64,000 nucleotides of DNA, taken from contig NZ_KE150464.1 of assembly GCF_000411475.1 (NCBI RefSeq), forward strand, positions 868,001 through 932,000, given 5' to 3'. This document shows positions 51,010 to 60,632 of this stretch, piece by piece (the stretch's first letter is position 1; each line of letters opens with the position of its first letter). The position numbers and the translations under genes were made by a program. The DNA is from Streptococcus sp. HPH0090 (GTDB taxonomy: Bacteria; Bacillota; Bacilli; Lactobacillales; Streptococcaceae). The notes beneath the pieces were generated by a model. The model saw nothing but the letters and a program-made list of their open reading frames with translations. It made no database searches and was not told the DNA's origin.

Positions 51010-52200
51010 TTAATCAACAAGTTCTGCAATCATACTATGTTTGAGTGGTAGACTACACATCACTAGAAGGAAGATAAATGAAGACTGAACCCAGAAGAGG
51101 GCCAAGTCAAAAATTCCATGCACAGCAACCACTGTTAAAAATGAAAGATAGAGTCCAAGAATCGGTCGTTTACTTGGTACTTGACTCATATCAATTAATT
51201 TTCGAATTGGGTCAGAAGAGGCAATCCCTAATAATACAGTTCCAACCACGCCGTAACTCAATATCGTATCAATGTAAATACTATGAGCATGTTCATGATA
51301 AGGAGCAAAAATACGTGGATAAGAGTGCATATAGGTTAGTGGACCTTCTCCCCAGAAGGGGTTTTGTTTGAATAAGGTCATACCTGCATTCCAGATAGAC
51401 ACTCGTTCTTCCATAGATGAATCAAGGGTTCCCATTCGAACTCCTAAATCACTCGAGAAGAGAAAGGCCAATCCGATACCAAAGACTCCAATACTTAACC
51501 AGAAAGCTCGCCAGTTCTTAATGGTTGTGAACAGATAAATAATCGCACCAAAGATAATGGCTGGAAAGGCCGTTCTATTTTGAGTAAAGTTGAGCCCGAA
51601 TAAATTCGCAAAGATTGCAATCACTGAGAAGATTTTCAACCATCTCAATCTGGTTGTACTAATCAGATAAAAACCAATCATGATACAGAAACAACAGATA
51701 ATTCCATAATAGTTAGGATTAAAGAAAGCTACTTCTGCTCGGTTCTGGTGCCAAACCTGCATCTTTGGTGATAAGAAGGTATAATCAAATTTCTTAACGA
51801 TTTGAAAATGCTCCAAAGTTGCGAAAACCGAGGCTAACACACTAAGCGATAAAATCCCTTGTAATACTAGTCTAAAAAATTTAGGGGTTAGATGAGCCTG
51901 GTAATAGTAAAAGAAAATCGCAAAGAGGAACATTCCTAAAGTAGCAACCATCCCCATCACATTTTGTGCTAGAAGAGAGATGGCACCGCTATAGCCAATA
52001 AACAACAGTAGAATGGCATGGTTAGAGAGTCGTTTTAGAATCCCCTTCATTTCACCTGTATATATAAGACCTATCAAATAAGCGATAAAAATAATGATGA
52101 AAATATAAAAAGGCAAGAAAATACTTAGAATTACAGCTAGCAAGACTAGTTCTTGCTTAGAGAAGCCTTTCAATTTTTCAATGATACCTATTGATTTCAC
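51010..52200 (-). CDS. tacL: O-antigen ligase-like teichoic acid ligase (TacL-like)
   Basis: A 396-residue multi-helix protein with the Wzy_C/WaaL region (QNRTAFPA, then the extracellular loop with FWGEGPLTYMHSYP and EHAHSIYIDTILSYG). It lies next to birA, as the pneumococcal rafX/tacL gene does across the raf operon, which is absent here. TacL joins teichoic acid chains to the glycolipid anchor to make lipoteichoic acid. The start is a GTG with AAAGGA 6 nt upstream. Family firm; the symbol rests on synteny. Confidence 0.75.
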   Translation of the reverse strand: MKSIGIIEKLKGFSKQELVLLAVILSIFLPFYIFIIIFIAYLIGLIYTGEMKGILKRLSNHAILLLFIGYSGAISLLAQNVMGMVATLGMFLFAIFFYYYQAHLTPKFFRLVLQGILSLSVLASVFATLEHFQIVKKFDYTFLSPKMQVWHQNRAEVAFFNPNYYGIICCFCIMIGFYLISTTRLRWLKIFSVIAIFANLFGLNFTQNRTAFPAIIFGAIIYLFTTIKNWRAFWLSIGVFGIGLAFLFSSDLGVRMGTLDSSMEERVSIWNAGMTLFKQNPFWGEGPLTYMHSYPRIFAPYHEHAHSIYIDTILSYGVVGTVLLGIASSDPIRKLIDMSQVPSKRPILGLYLSFLTVVAVHGIFDLALFWVQSSFIFLLVMCSLPLKHSMIAELVD

Positions 52201-52376
52201 AACAGATCCTTTCTCTCTGCGCTATAATGCACAGATATATAAACTATTAAAACATTTTACCATTTTTCAAAGGATTTGAAAACCACTTTGTCCTTCTCAT
52301 CCTGACTAAAACTTGGTAAAACTTTATAGGGAACTAGGATTCCTCTCATAAAAGAAGTCTATCTTTTGTAAAATTG

Positions 52377-52385
52377 TGGTACAAT
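52377..52385 (+). promoter_or_regulatory. Extended -10 promoter of birA
   Basis: TGGTACAAT; leader about 24 nt. Confidence 0.6.
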
Positions 52386-52414
52386 TAAATTAATTTTCCC
52401 GGAAAGGCTCTACC

Positions 52415-53350
52415 ATGAAATCTTACCAAGAAGTCTATAAAATATTAGCTAGTGAAACTGATTATGTAAGTGGAGAAAAAATCGCTGAAGTATTAAATCT
52501 CTCTCGAACCTCTGTTTGGAAAGCGATTCAGCGCCTCCAACAAGAAGGATTAGAAATTGACAGCATCAAAAACCGTGGCTACAAACTTCTTCACGGTGAC
52601 CTAATCTTACCTCAAGACATCGAAGCCAATAGTCCCATCTCAGTTCAATTTAAACCTATCACCAAATCAACCCAGAGTGATGCTAAGGAGGCCATGGAAG
52701 CTGGTGCCAAAGGAGACACACTCTACCTATCAACAGGCCAAACTATGGGACGTGGTCGATTTCAACGCCCCTATTATTCTCCAGAACAAGGTGGAATTTA
52801 CATGTCTCTCCACCTCAAGCCCAATCTCTCTTATCTAGATCTACCAGCCTATACACTCCTGACTGCAGCCGCAATTTATAAGGCTGTAAAAAACCTTTGT
52901 CTAATTGATTTAGATATCAAATGGGTAAATGATTTATACTTAAATCAGAAAAAAATAGCCGGTATTCTAACCGAAGCCATCACTTCTATCGAAACAGGCC
53001 TTGTTACAGATGTTATTATTGGTGTTGGAATCAACTTTTCTATCGCTGACTTCCCCAAAAATCTGCAAGGAAAAGCTGGAAGTCTCTTTTCTCAAAGCAG
53101 TCCCATTACTCGCAATGAATTGATTGCTGAAATTTGGAGATGTTTCTACGAAACAGATGCCGACGAGCTACTTTATCTCTATAAAAAACGCTCCATCGTT
53201 TTAGGCAAAGAAATTTCCTTCAAGAAAGATCAAGAAATAATCACAGGAAAAGCCTGTGACATCTCTGACCAAGGCAAACTGCAGATAGAATTAGCTACTG
53301 GGGAAAAAATCTGGCTCAATAGCGGTGAAGTTTCGCTTACCAAATGGTAA
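52415..53350 (+). CDS. birA: Bifunctional biotin ligase / biotin repressor BirA
   Basis: A 311-residue BirA. An N-terminal winged helix (about 1-60, NLSRTSVWKAIQRLQQ) binds DNA; GRGR at 112-115 and KWVNDLYL in the centre form the biotinyl-AMP site; a C-terminal SH3-like domain follows. It attaches biotin to carboxylases and can repress biotin uptake genes. Confidence 0.94.
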   Translation: MKSYQEVYKILASETDYVSGEKIAEVLNLSRTSVWKAIQRLQQEGLEIDSIKNRGYKLLHGDLILPQDIEANSPISVQFKPITKSTQSDAKEAMEAGAKGDTLYLSTGQTMGRGRFQRPYYSPEQGGIYMSLHLKPNLSYLDLPAYTLLTAAAIYKAVKNLCLIDLDIKWVNDLYLNQKKIAGILTEAITSIETGLVTDVIIGVGINFSIADFPKNLQGKAGSLFSQSSPITRNELIAEIWRCFYETDADELLYLYKKRSIVLGKEISFKKDQEIITGKACDISDQGKLQIELATGEKIWLNSGEVSLTKW

Positions 53351-53368
53351 ATACTCGTCAACAATATA

Positions 53369-53403
53369 AAAAATCGATCTCTCTATTGAGAAGGTCGATT
53401 TTA
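53369..53403. terminator. Bidirectional terminator between birA and ackA
   Basis: AAAATCGATCT / GGTCGATTTT stem (with small mismatch) between converging genes, T-rich on both ends. Confidence 0.7.
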
Positions 53404-53410
53404 TTATCCT

Positions 53411-54601
53411 TTATTTTTTCAAACGTTCAACATCACGCGCAATCACAAGTTCTTCATCAGTTGGGATGACAAGTACACGAAGTGTCGCAGCATCTGTAGA
53501 AATGTCTCCAGTTACTCCAAAGACATTTTTCTCTGGATCTAGATCACAACCAAACCAAGAGATACCTGAAATAACTTTCTCACGCACAAGAGTTGCATTT
53601 TCACCAACACCAGCAGTAAAGATAATAGCGTCTGCCCCGTTTAGGACTGCCAAGTATTGTCCAATGTGTTTTTGGATACGGTCAACATACATTTCAAATG
53701 CCAAAGCAGCATCATGATCCCCTGCTTCCATTGCAGCAATCACATCACGCATATCACTAGACTTCCCTGAAACACCCAGCAATCCTGACTCACGATTAAG
53801 AATACGACTGATGTCCTCAGGCTTGTTAAAGTCCTCTGTATATTGCATTAAATAAGGAATGATAGCTGGGTCAATATCCCCTGTACGAGTTCCCATCATA
53901 ACACCACCAAGTGGAGTGAATCCCATTGATGTATCGATTGATTGACCACCCTTAACGGCTGTAATAGAAGCACCATTACCGATATGGCAAGTGATCAATT
54001 TCAACTCTTCTAGTGGACGTCCCAAAAGTTTTGCTGCTTCTTGAGCAACATATTGGTGACTTGTACCGTGTGCTCCATATTTACGAACCTTGTTTTCTGT
54101 ATAGTACTTAGTTGGTAATGGATAACGGTAGGCTTTTTCTGGCATTGTTGTATGGAATGATGTATCAAAGACTGCTACACTTGTAATATCTGGCAACAAT
54201 TCTTTGAAGGCACGAATCCCAGCTGCATTGGCAGGGTTGTGCAATGGAGCAAGAAGTCCCAGTTCTTCAATTTTTTCTAAGACATCACCTTCAACAACTG
54301 TAGACTCTTTGAAGTACTCTCCACCTGCAACAACACGGTGTCCGACACCAGTAATTTCATCATAAGTTTTAATAATATTAAAACGAATCAAGTCATCAAG
54401 TAAAATCTTAACAGCCAAGGTATGGTTTTCAATATCAAGAACTTGTTCTTCAGAACGACCATCAAACTTAACTGTTGAAACAGAATCCTTCAATCCGATT
54501 CGCTCAATTAAACCTTTTGCAAGCACCTTTTCTTCTGGCATTTGATATAGTTGCCATTTCAAGCTAGAGCTTCCAGCGTTAATTGCAATGGTTTTTGTCA
54601 T
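53411..54601 (-). CDS. ackA: Acetate kinase
   Basis: A 396-residue acetate kinase making ATP from acetyl phosphate. NAGSSSLKW near residue 7, TSFHTTMP, the HIGNGAS block and FTAGVGEN near the end are the conserved motifs. The ATG at 54601 follows GGGG by 9 nt and gives standard length; the ATG at 54631 lies within the cre-like region. A cre-like site covers the transcription start. Confidence 0.96.
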   Translation of the reverse strand: MTKTIAINAGSSSLKWQLYQMPEEKVLAKGLIERIGLKDSVSTVKFDGRSEEQVLDIENHTLAVKILLDDLIRFNIIKTYDEITGVGHRVVAGGEYFKESTVVEGDVLEKIEELGLLAPLHNPANAAGIRAFKELLPDITSVAVFDTSFHTTMPEKAYRYPLPTKYYTENKVRKYGAHGTSHQYVAQEAAKLLGRPLEELKLITCHIGNGASITAVKGGQSIDTSMGFTPLGGVMMGTRTGDIDPAIIPYLMQYTEDFNKPEDISRILNRESGLLGVSGKSSDMRDVIAAMEAGDHDAALAFEMYVDRIQKHIGQYLAVLNGADAIIFTAGVGENATLVREKVISGISWFGCDLDPEKNVFGVTGDISTDAATLRVLVIPTDEELVIARDVERLKK

Positions 54602-54616
54602 AAATTTATTCCCCTT

Positions 54617-54631
54617 TTTAAGCGTTTTCAA
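54617..54631 (-). promoter_or_regulatory. CcpA cre site at the ackA transcription start
   Basis: TTGAAAACGCTTAAA on the minus strand fits the cre consensus WTGNAANCGNWNNCW except one position. It begins 3 nt after the -10 and spans the predicted start, a position where CcpA usually represses. Confidence 0.55.
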
Positions 54632-54633
54632 CT

Positions 54634-54642
54634 ATTATATCA
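54634..54642 (-). promoter_or_regulatory. Extended -10 promoter of ackA
   Basis: TGATATAAT on the minus strand. Confidence 0.65.
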
Positions 54643-54651
54643 AAATTTGCA

Positions 54652-55605
54652 CTAGATTTCATGCCCTTGACACCAATTTTGAAAATTTTCCTTAAATTCC
54701 ATCAAAATTTCAGGGTCACGAAGACTGGTAAGTGGATAAACAAATGGTTCAACTCCTTCTCCTGTCTTCTTTTGGAGGACAAAAATGCTCTTAGACTGAG
54801 CTCCTTGGGCGAAGAGATCCTCTGGTAAGGCCACAATAGCCACTAGTTGGGCCTGTTCAGTCAGCCATGATTTCAAAAGTTCACTCTGAGGACTTGTCAG
54901 GAGATCTGTTGGAGCTAGAAAAATCGCATAGCCTCCTGTTCTGAGATACTTGAGTGCTTGTTCCATTAACAAATGATGAGCATAAGTATGTTCATTCTTA
55001 GCCGCTACTTGATAACGTGAGGCTATCTGATCATCTGGATAGTAACCGACAGGCAGGTCGCTCACAATGATGTCACTTTCTTTTAATACTTGTGGACGTA
55101 CTGCATCTCCTTGGACAAAGCCCATTTGAAGATCCATTACTTCCGCCATGCTTGCCGCCAAGTCAATCAAGAGGTCATCAAGTTCTATTCCCAGGTAATC
55201 TACCTTTTTGTTCATGGACGTTAAGAAACTAGCTCCCAGAATTCCCATCCCAGATCCCAATTCCAATAAGCTCACATTTTCAGCAGGAAAAAGTTGTTCA
55301 ATGATAAAAATCATCAAGTGACCAACCGCATCCGGTGTGAACTGGTGATTGGCTTGAAGAGGTTCTGTTTGAGCTGCCTTCATTAACAAAAATTGATAGG
55401 TCCGTAACCACTCCTCTTTTCGAAGTGCCAAACGTTTCAAAGCTTGATTGTTTTTCTTGACATCTTCCAGGTTTGTCTGACCATCCAGATAGATCCCATT
55501 TTGTTCAATCAAGGCATCATAAAAGCTTGTCGCCAAATCGTTTTGAATGATTTGGACGTTTTCTAGTAAATAGGTATATGCTTGTTCAATTTTTTCAAAA
55601 TCCAT
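54652..55605 (-). CDS. Class I SAM-dependent methyltransferase (YtxK-like)
   Basis: A 317-residue N6-adenine-type methyltransferase. SAM motif I is LLELGSGMGILGASF and the catalytic motif IV is the variant SDLPVGYYP in place of the usual NPPY. It matches the gene usually found between the comG operon and ackA in streptococci (YtxK family, target unknown). Here the comG genes are missing and pyrG lies upstream. Confidence 0.85.
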   Translation of the reverse strand: MDFEKIEQAYTYLLENVQIIQNDLATSFYDALIEQNGIYLDGQTNLEDVKKNNQALKRLALRKEEWLRTYQFLLMKAAQTEPLQANHQFTPDAVGHLMIFIIEQLFPAENVSLLELGSGMGILGASFLTSMNKKVDYLGIELDDLLIDLAASMAEVMDLQMGFVQGDAVRPQVLKESDIIVSDLPVGYYPDDQIASRYQVAAKNEHTYAHHLLMEQALKYLRTGGYAIFLAPTDLLTSPQSELLKSWLTEQAQLVAIVALPEDLFAQGAQSKSIFVLQKKTGEGVEPFVYPLTSLRDPEILMEFKENFQNWCQGHEI

Positions 55606-55663
55606 AATCTTATCTTACCAAATTCAGAGCTGATTTTCCAGATTTTCATGATACTGAAAACAA

Positions 55664-55695
55664 ATAAAAAACCTCTGAGATGACTCTCAAAGGTT
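55664..55695 (-). terminator. Terminator after pyrG
   Basis: AACCTTTGAG / CTCAGAGGTT stem with a 6-nt loop and TTTTTTATT on the minus strand. Confidence 0.8.
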
Positions 55696-55704
55696 TAATC
55701 ATGA

Positions 55705-57324
<1,620 letters not shown>

Positions 57325-57413
57325 CTAAAATGCTCAAGGTCCTGCTCACTAGTAGGGGAGATAGAAAACAAAACCTTCATCAATAACCACAATCCAGGAT
57401 AAAAGTTCCCGGA

Positions 57414-57469
57414 AAAACAAAAATAGCTCCCTAATAACTAGGGAGCTCCGACCTCTAAAAGAGGTGCCC
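57414..57469 (-). promoter_or_regulatory. pyrG leader attenuator (CTP-sensing, reiterative-transcription type)
   Basis: The predicted transcript starts GGGC at 57469, then a small hairpin (ACCTC / GAGGT), then the terminator AGCTCCCTA / TAGGGAGCT (57447-57425) with a T-run. The 5' arm of the terminator contains GCUCCC, able to pair with extra G residues added at the start when CTP is low, as shown for Bacillus pyrG. The stem is a full 9 bp. Confidence 0.75.
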
Positions 57470-57476
57470 GAACAAT

Positions 57477-57505
57477 ATCTTACCTCAATTTGACTCATTT
57501 GTCAA
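57477..57505 (-). promoter_or_regulatory. Promoter of pyrG
   Basis: TTGACA (57505-57500), exactly 17 nt, TAAGAT (57482-57477), and seven nt later the GGGC start. TTTGAC..GTCAAA flanks the -35 as an inverted repeat. Confidence 0.85.
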
Positions 57506-57563
57506 ATCTAATTGACTATCAGATTTTAGTGTCTTACCTTCAAGTATGTGTCAAGCATTAAAA

Positions 57564-57587
57564 AAGACAAGGAAATTTTCCTTGCCA
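57564..57587 (-). terminator. Terminator after rpoE
   Basis: GGCAAGGAAA / TTTCCTTGTC stem with almost no loop, then six T on the minus strand. Confidence 0.75.
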
Positions 57588-57594
57588 TTTAGTA

Positions 57595-58170
57595 TTATTC
57601 TTCTTCATCCTCAGAATCTTCGTCATCTTCTTCGTTAAGATCGACGTCTTCTCCAAGGTCATCTGGTGCAATTTCGTTGATTTCAGCGTCGTAGGCTTCT
57701 ACTTCGTTCTTCTCATCATCTGGATTTTCATCATCATAAGAAAGAGCTGGATCTTCTTCGTAGGCATCTTCATCTTCTGGGTCATCTGCACCATAGTCAA
57801 TGGCATCCGTATCTCCGTCCATAAAGGCATTGACGCGTTTCTTCTTAGCCTTAGGTGCTACTTCTTCATCGTCACTTTCTTCAAGAGCGATAATTTCTTC
57901 GTCAATTTCATCAACTCCATACCATGAACGAAGGCCCCATTTGTTATCTCCAAGAGAGATAAAGCTACCATCAAAGTTCAACTCTGTATAGAACAAAGGT
58001 AGTGCTTCGCGAATATCGCTATTAGAGGTACCAAGATAGTTTTGGATTTCATTAACCAAATCGCTAAAATGCATTTCGTGATCGCGACCACGGAGTTCCA
58101 AGATGGCACGAGCCACCTCAATCATAGATAGTTCACTTTTTTCTTGCCCAGCAAATACTTCTAATTCCAA
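57595..58170 (-). CDS. rpoE: RNA polymerase delta subunit
   Basis: A 191-residue delta factor. The N-terminal HARE-HTH domain (about 1-85) binds RNA polymerase; the C-terminal half is an almost purely acidic disordered tail of Asp/Glu. I start it at a TTG (58170) because AGGAG lies 7 nt upstream and homologs start MELEVFAG; an ATG at 58185 lies inside the Shine-Dalgarno region. It precedes pyrG, as in most Firmicutes. Confidence 0.92.
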   Translation of the reverse strand: MELEVFAGQEKSELSMIEVARAILELRGRDHEMHFSDLVNEIQNYLGTSNSDIREALPLFYTELNFDGSFISLGDNKWGLRSWYGVDEIDEEIIALEESDDEEVAPKAKKKRVNAFMDGDTDAIDYGADDPEDEDAYEEDPALSYDDENPDDEKNEVEAYDAEINEIAPDDLGEDVDLNEEDDEDSEDEEE

Positions 58171-58224
58171 AGCGTTTCTCCTCATTTTTTACTACTAACG
58201 CCAAAGCATACAAACTCTGGTCTC

Positions 58225-58233
58225 ATTTTATCA
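58225..58233 (-). promoter_or_regulatory. Extended -10 promoter of rpoE
   Basis: TGATAAAAT on the minus strand; leader about 45 nt. Confidence 0.5.
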
Positions 58234-58315
58234 TGTACTCTTTATTGTACGATAATTTTCTTTATTAGTCAAAGGTTTAGAAGAAATTCATGTGAAATAT
58301 TTCAGCTAATTGAAA

Positions 58316-58340
58316 GACCTGGGAGATCGACTCACAGGTC
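58316..58340 (-). terminator. Weak hairpin after the natB-like gene
   Basis: GACCTG.GAG / CTC.CAGGTC stem followed by only TTTC on the minus strand. Confidence 0.4.
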
Positions 58341-58347
58341 CAATACA

Positions 58348-59547
58348 TTATTTATAGGTCAAAGCTCGTTTAAAAGTTTTCCAGATGCCTAAATCATCTG
58401 TTTGAAGGACTAGGCTAGCATACATACGGCCGATAAAGATTGTTGCTGTTACTGCAAAAATGACTGTTATAGCAAGCGAAATCCAAGTTTCTACACTACC
58501 TGCATAGCCATTAATAGCTCTAAAAGGCATAAAGAAGGTTGAAATGAATGGGATATATGAGCCAATCTTCAAAACTAAATTATCGCCAGAAGTTCCTAAG
58601 GCAGTTACTCCAATAAATCCTACCATAATCAAAAGCATCAAAGGCGACAAGGCTTTACCAGAGTCTTCGGGCCTAGAAACCATCGAACCGAGAAAGGCAG
58701 CTAAAACCACATACATAAAGAGACTGACTAATACAAACAACAAGGTATTGACCGAAAAGGCTTCTCCCAAGTGGTTTAAAATACCTGAATTTGCTAATAA
58801 GGGCATATCTTTAAAGAATAAGATTGCTCCAAGTCCACCTACAACATAGATACCAATATGCGTCAAAATAACAAGAAGTAAGGCAATCATACGTGCGTAG
58901 AAATAATGGCTGGCACGAATACTTGAGAAGACCACTTCCATGATTTTAGTTCCTTTTTCACTAGCTACCTCTTGAGCAGTGACACTAGCATAGGTAATTA
59001 AAATCATATAAAGGAATAAGCCAAGTCCTGCAGCCGCAAAGGTTTGGACCATCTTTTTATTTTCCTTGGCTTCATCTATCTGCTCTGTGAATTGAATTGT
59101 TTGAGCCAAACGTTTTTCCTGTTCTTGAGACAAATTTGCTTCTGAACGGTTGAGTTGGGATTGCAGTTCATTCAACTTAGCAGTCACAGCTAATTTAATG
59201 CCACTCTCTAGTGAAGTCTCTCCATGATAGACCACCTTAAGTACACTATCTTCCTGATCAATAGTCAGATAACCTTTTATTTTCTCATCCTTGATGGCTT
59301 GTTGCGCACTTGCTTCATCCTTATAGTCAAAGTTAATGCCATTGGTCGATTTAAGACTCTCTGTTACAGCAGGCACCGAACTAACTACTGCCACCTTATT
59401 ATTCTGAGCCAAAGAGGAACCTTGGAGATAGCCAATTCCGCCAGACAAGCCGATAAAGAGAAAAGGCGAGATTACCATAAAGAAGAAACTCCAGGATTTG
59501 ACATGACGTAGATAAGTTTCTTTGATTACAACCAACATATTTCTCAT
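58348..59547 (-). CDS. ABC-2 type permease (NatB-like)
   Basis: A 399-residue ABC-2 permease: an N-terminal membrane helix, a long extracellular domain (about 40-165), then five helices. The layout fits NatB, the membrane part of Na+ export systems, but similar permeases export other ions and drugs. Its ATG overlaps the ATPase stop by 4 nt. Confidence 0.82.
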   Translation of the reverse strand: MRNMLVVIKETYLRHVKSWSFFFMVISPFLFIGLSGGIGYLQGSSLAQNNKVAVVSSVPAVTESLKSTNGINFDYKDEASAQQAIKDEKIKGYLTIDQEDSVLKVVYHGETSLESGIKLAVTAKLNELQSQLNRSEANLSQEQEKRLAQTIQFTEQIDEAKENKKMVQTFAAAGLGLFLYMILITYASVTAQEVASEKGTKIMEVVFSSIRASHYFYARMIALLLVILTHIGIYVVGGLGAILFFKDMPLLANSGILNHLGEAFSVNTLLFVLVSLFMYVVLAAFLGSMVSRPEDSGKALSPLMLLIMVGFIGVTALGTSGDNLVLKIGSYIPFISTFFMPFRAINGYAGSVETWISLAITVIFAVTATIFIGRMYASLVLQTDDLGIWKTFKRALTYK

Positions 59548-60437
59548 ACTTCCACCCCTGATTCTAGTTTAAAGATTTCATCAATTGTCGGAGCTTGCTG
59601 GTCAAAGGTCGCGATATAGTGTCCTTGAGTCAAGATAGCAAAAAGCTCCTGTCCAGCATTTTCATCATCTAGGATGAGCTTCCAAATCCCCTGCTTGGTC
59701 AAGCTAGCATGAATGACATGTGGGAGTTTTTCCAAGTCTTCCTGACTCTTTTCACTTGCAACAAAGAGTCGCGTTTTGCCGTATTGATTACGAACATCTT
59801 GGACTGGTCCATGCAAGACGACACGCCCATCACGAATCATCAGGATATCATCACACAGCTCTTCGACATTGGTCATGACGTGGTCAGAAAAGATAATGGT
59901 CGCACCACGTTCTTTTTCTTTGAGGATAACCTGCTTGAGCAACTCGGTATTAACTGGATCTAAACCACTAAAGGGTTCATCGAGAATAATCAAATCTGGT
60001 TCATGCATTAAAGTAATGATCAGCTGAATCTTTTGTTGATTCCCTTTTGAGAGACTCTTGATTTTATCTGTCAATTTTCCTTTAACTTCCAGCTTTTCCA
60101 TCCATTGAGGGAGTTTTTCTTTGACCTCTTTTGCATCCATGCCTTTTAATGTTGCCAAATAACGTACCTGTTCAAGTACTGTCAGCTTAGGCATGAGACT
60201 ACGTTCTTCGGGTAGATAGCCAATCCGAGCATAGGTCTCCTGACGAATTTCCTGACCATCAAACTGAATCTCTCCCTGATAATCCAAAAATTTCAAAATA
60301 CTGTGGAAAATAGTTGTTTTCCCAGCTCCATTTTTCCCTACTAGACCTAAAATACGTCCTGGTTGCGCTTGGCAATCGACACCAAATAAGACTTGTTTAG
60401 GTCCAAAACTTTTTTCAAGATTGCGGATTTCTAACAT
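59544..60437 (-). CDS. ABC transporter ATP-binding protein (NatA-like)
   Basis: A 297-residue ATPase. Walker A is GKNGAGKTT near residue 35, signature LSKGNQQKIQLI and Walker B LIILDEPFSGLDP; SDH replaces the usual STH at the H-loop. The C-terminal 70 residues are a regulatory extension. It is the first gene of a two-gene unit with a clear promoter (TTGTAA, 16 nt, TATAAT) and GGAGG before the ATG. Confidence 0.86.
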   Translation of the reverse strand: MLEIRNLEKSFGPKQVLFGVDCQAQPGRILGLVGKNGAGKTTIFHSILKFLDYQGEIQFDGQEIRQETYARIGYLPEERSLMPKLTVLEQVRYLATLKGMDAKEVKEKLPQWMEKLEVKGKLTDKIKSLSKGNQQKIQLIITLMHEPDLIILDEPFSGLDPVNTELLKQVILKEKERGATIIFSDHVMTNVEELCDDILMIRDGRVVLHGPVQDVRNQYGKTRLFVASEKSQEDLEKLPHVIHASLTKQGIWKLILDDENAGQELFAILTQGHYIATFDQQAPTIDEIFKLESGVEV

Positions 60438-60464
60438 GTTCCACCTCCTACGAATCTTATCCTC

Positions 60465-60492
60465 ATTATACTCCTTTTTTTAGCCATTACAA
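60465..60492 (-). promoter_or_regulatory. Promoter of the natAB-like operon
   Basis: TTGTAA, 16 nt, TATAAT on the minus strand. Confidence 0.65.
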
Positions 60493-60597
60493 GGATTTAT
60501 GTACATTTTTATTAGTAGAATTTGCTAGGAATTTTTTATACCAAAATAATAAAATTCACATTTATTTATCTTTCCAATATTAGGCATTTACAAAAAT

Positions 60598-60623
60598 AAA
60601 AAAATCCATCCCTAGGGATGGAT
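60598..60623 (-). terminator. Terminator after pheT
   Basis: ATCCATCC / GGATGGAT perfect stem around CTAG, then seven T on the minus strand. Confidence 0.9.
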
Positions 60624-60632
60624 CTTAGACTT

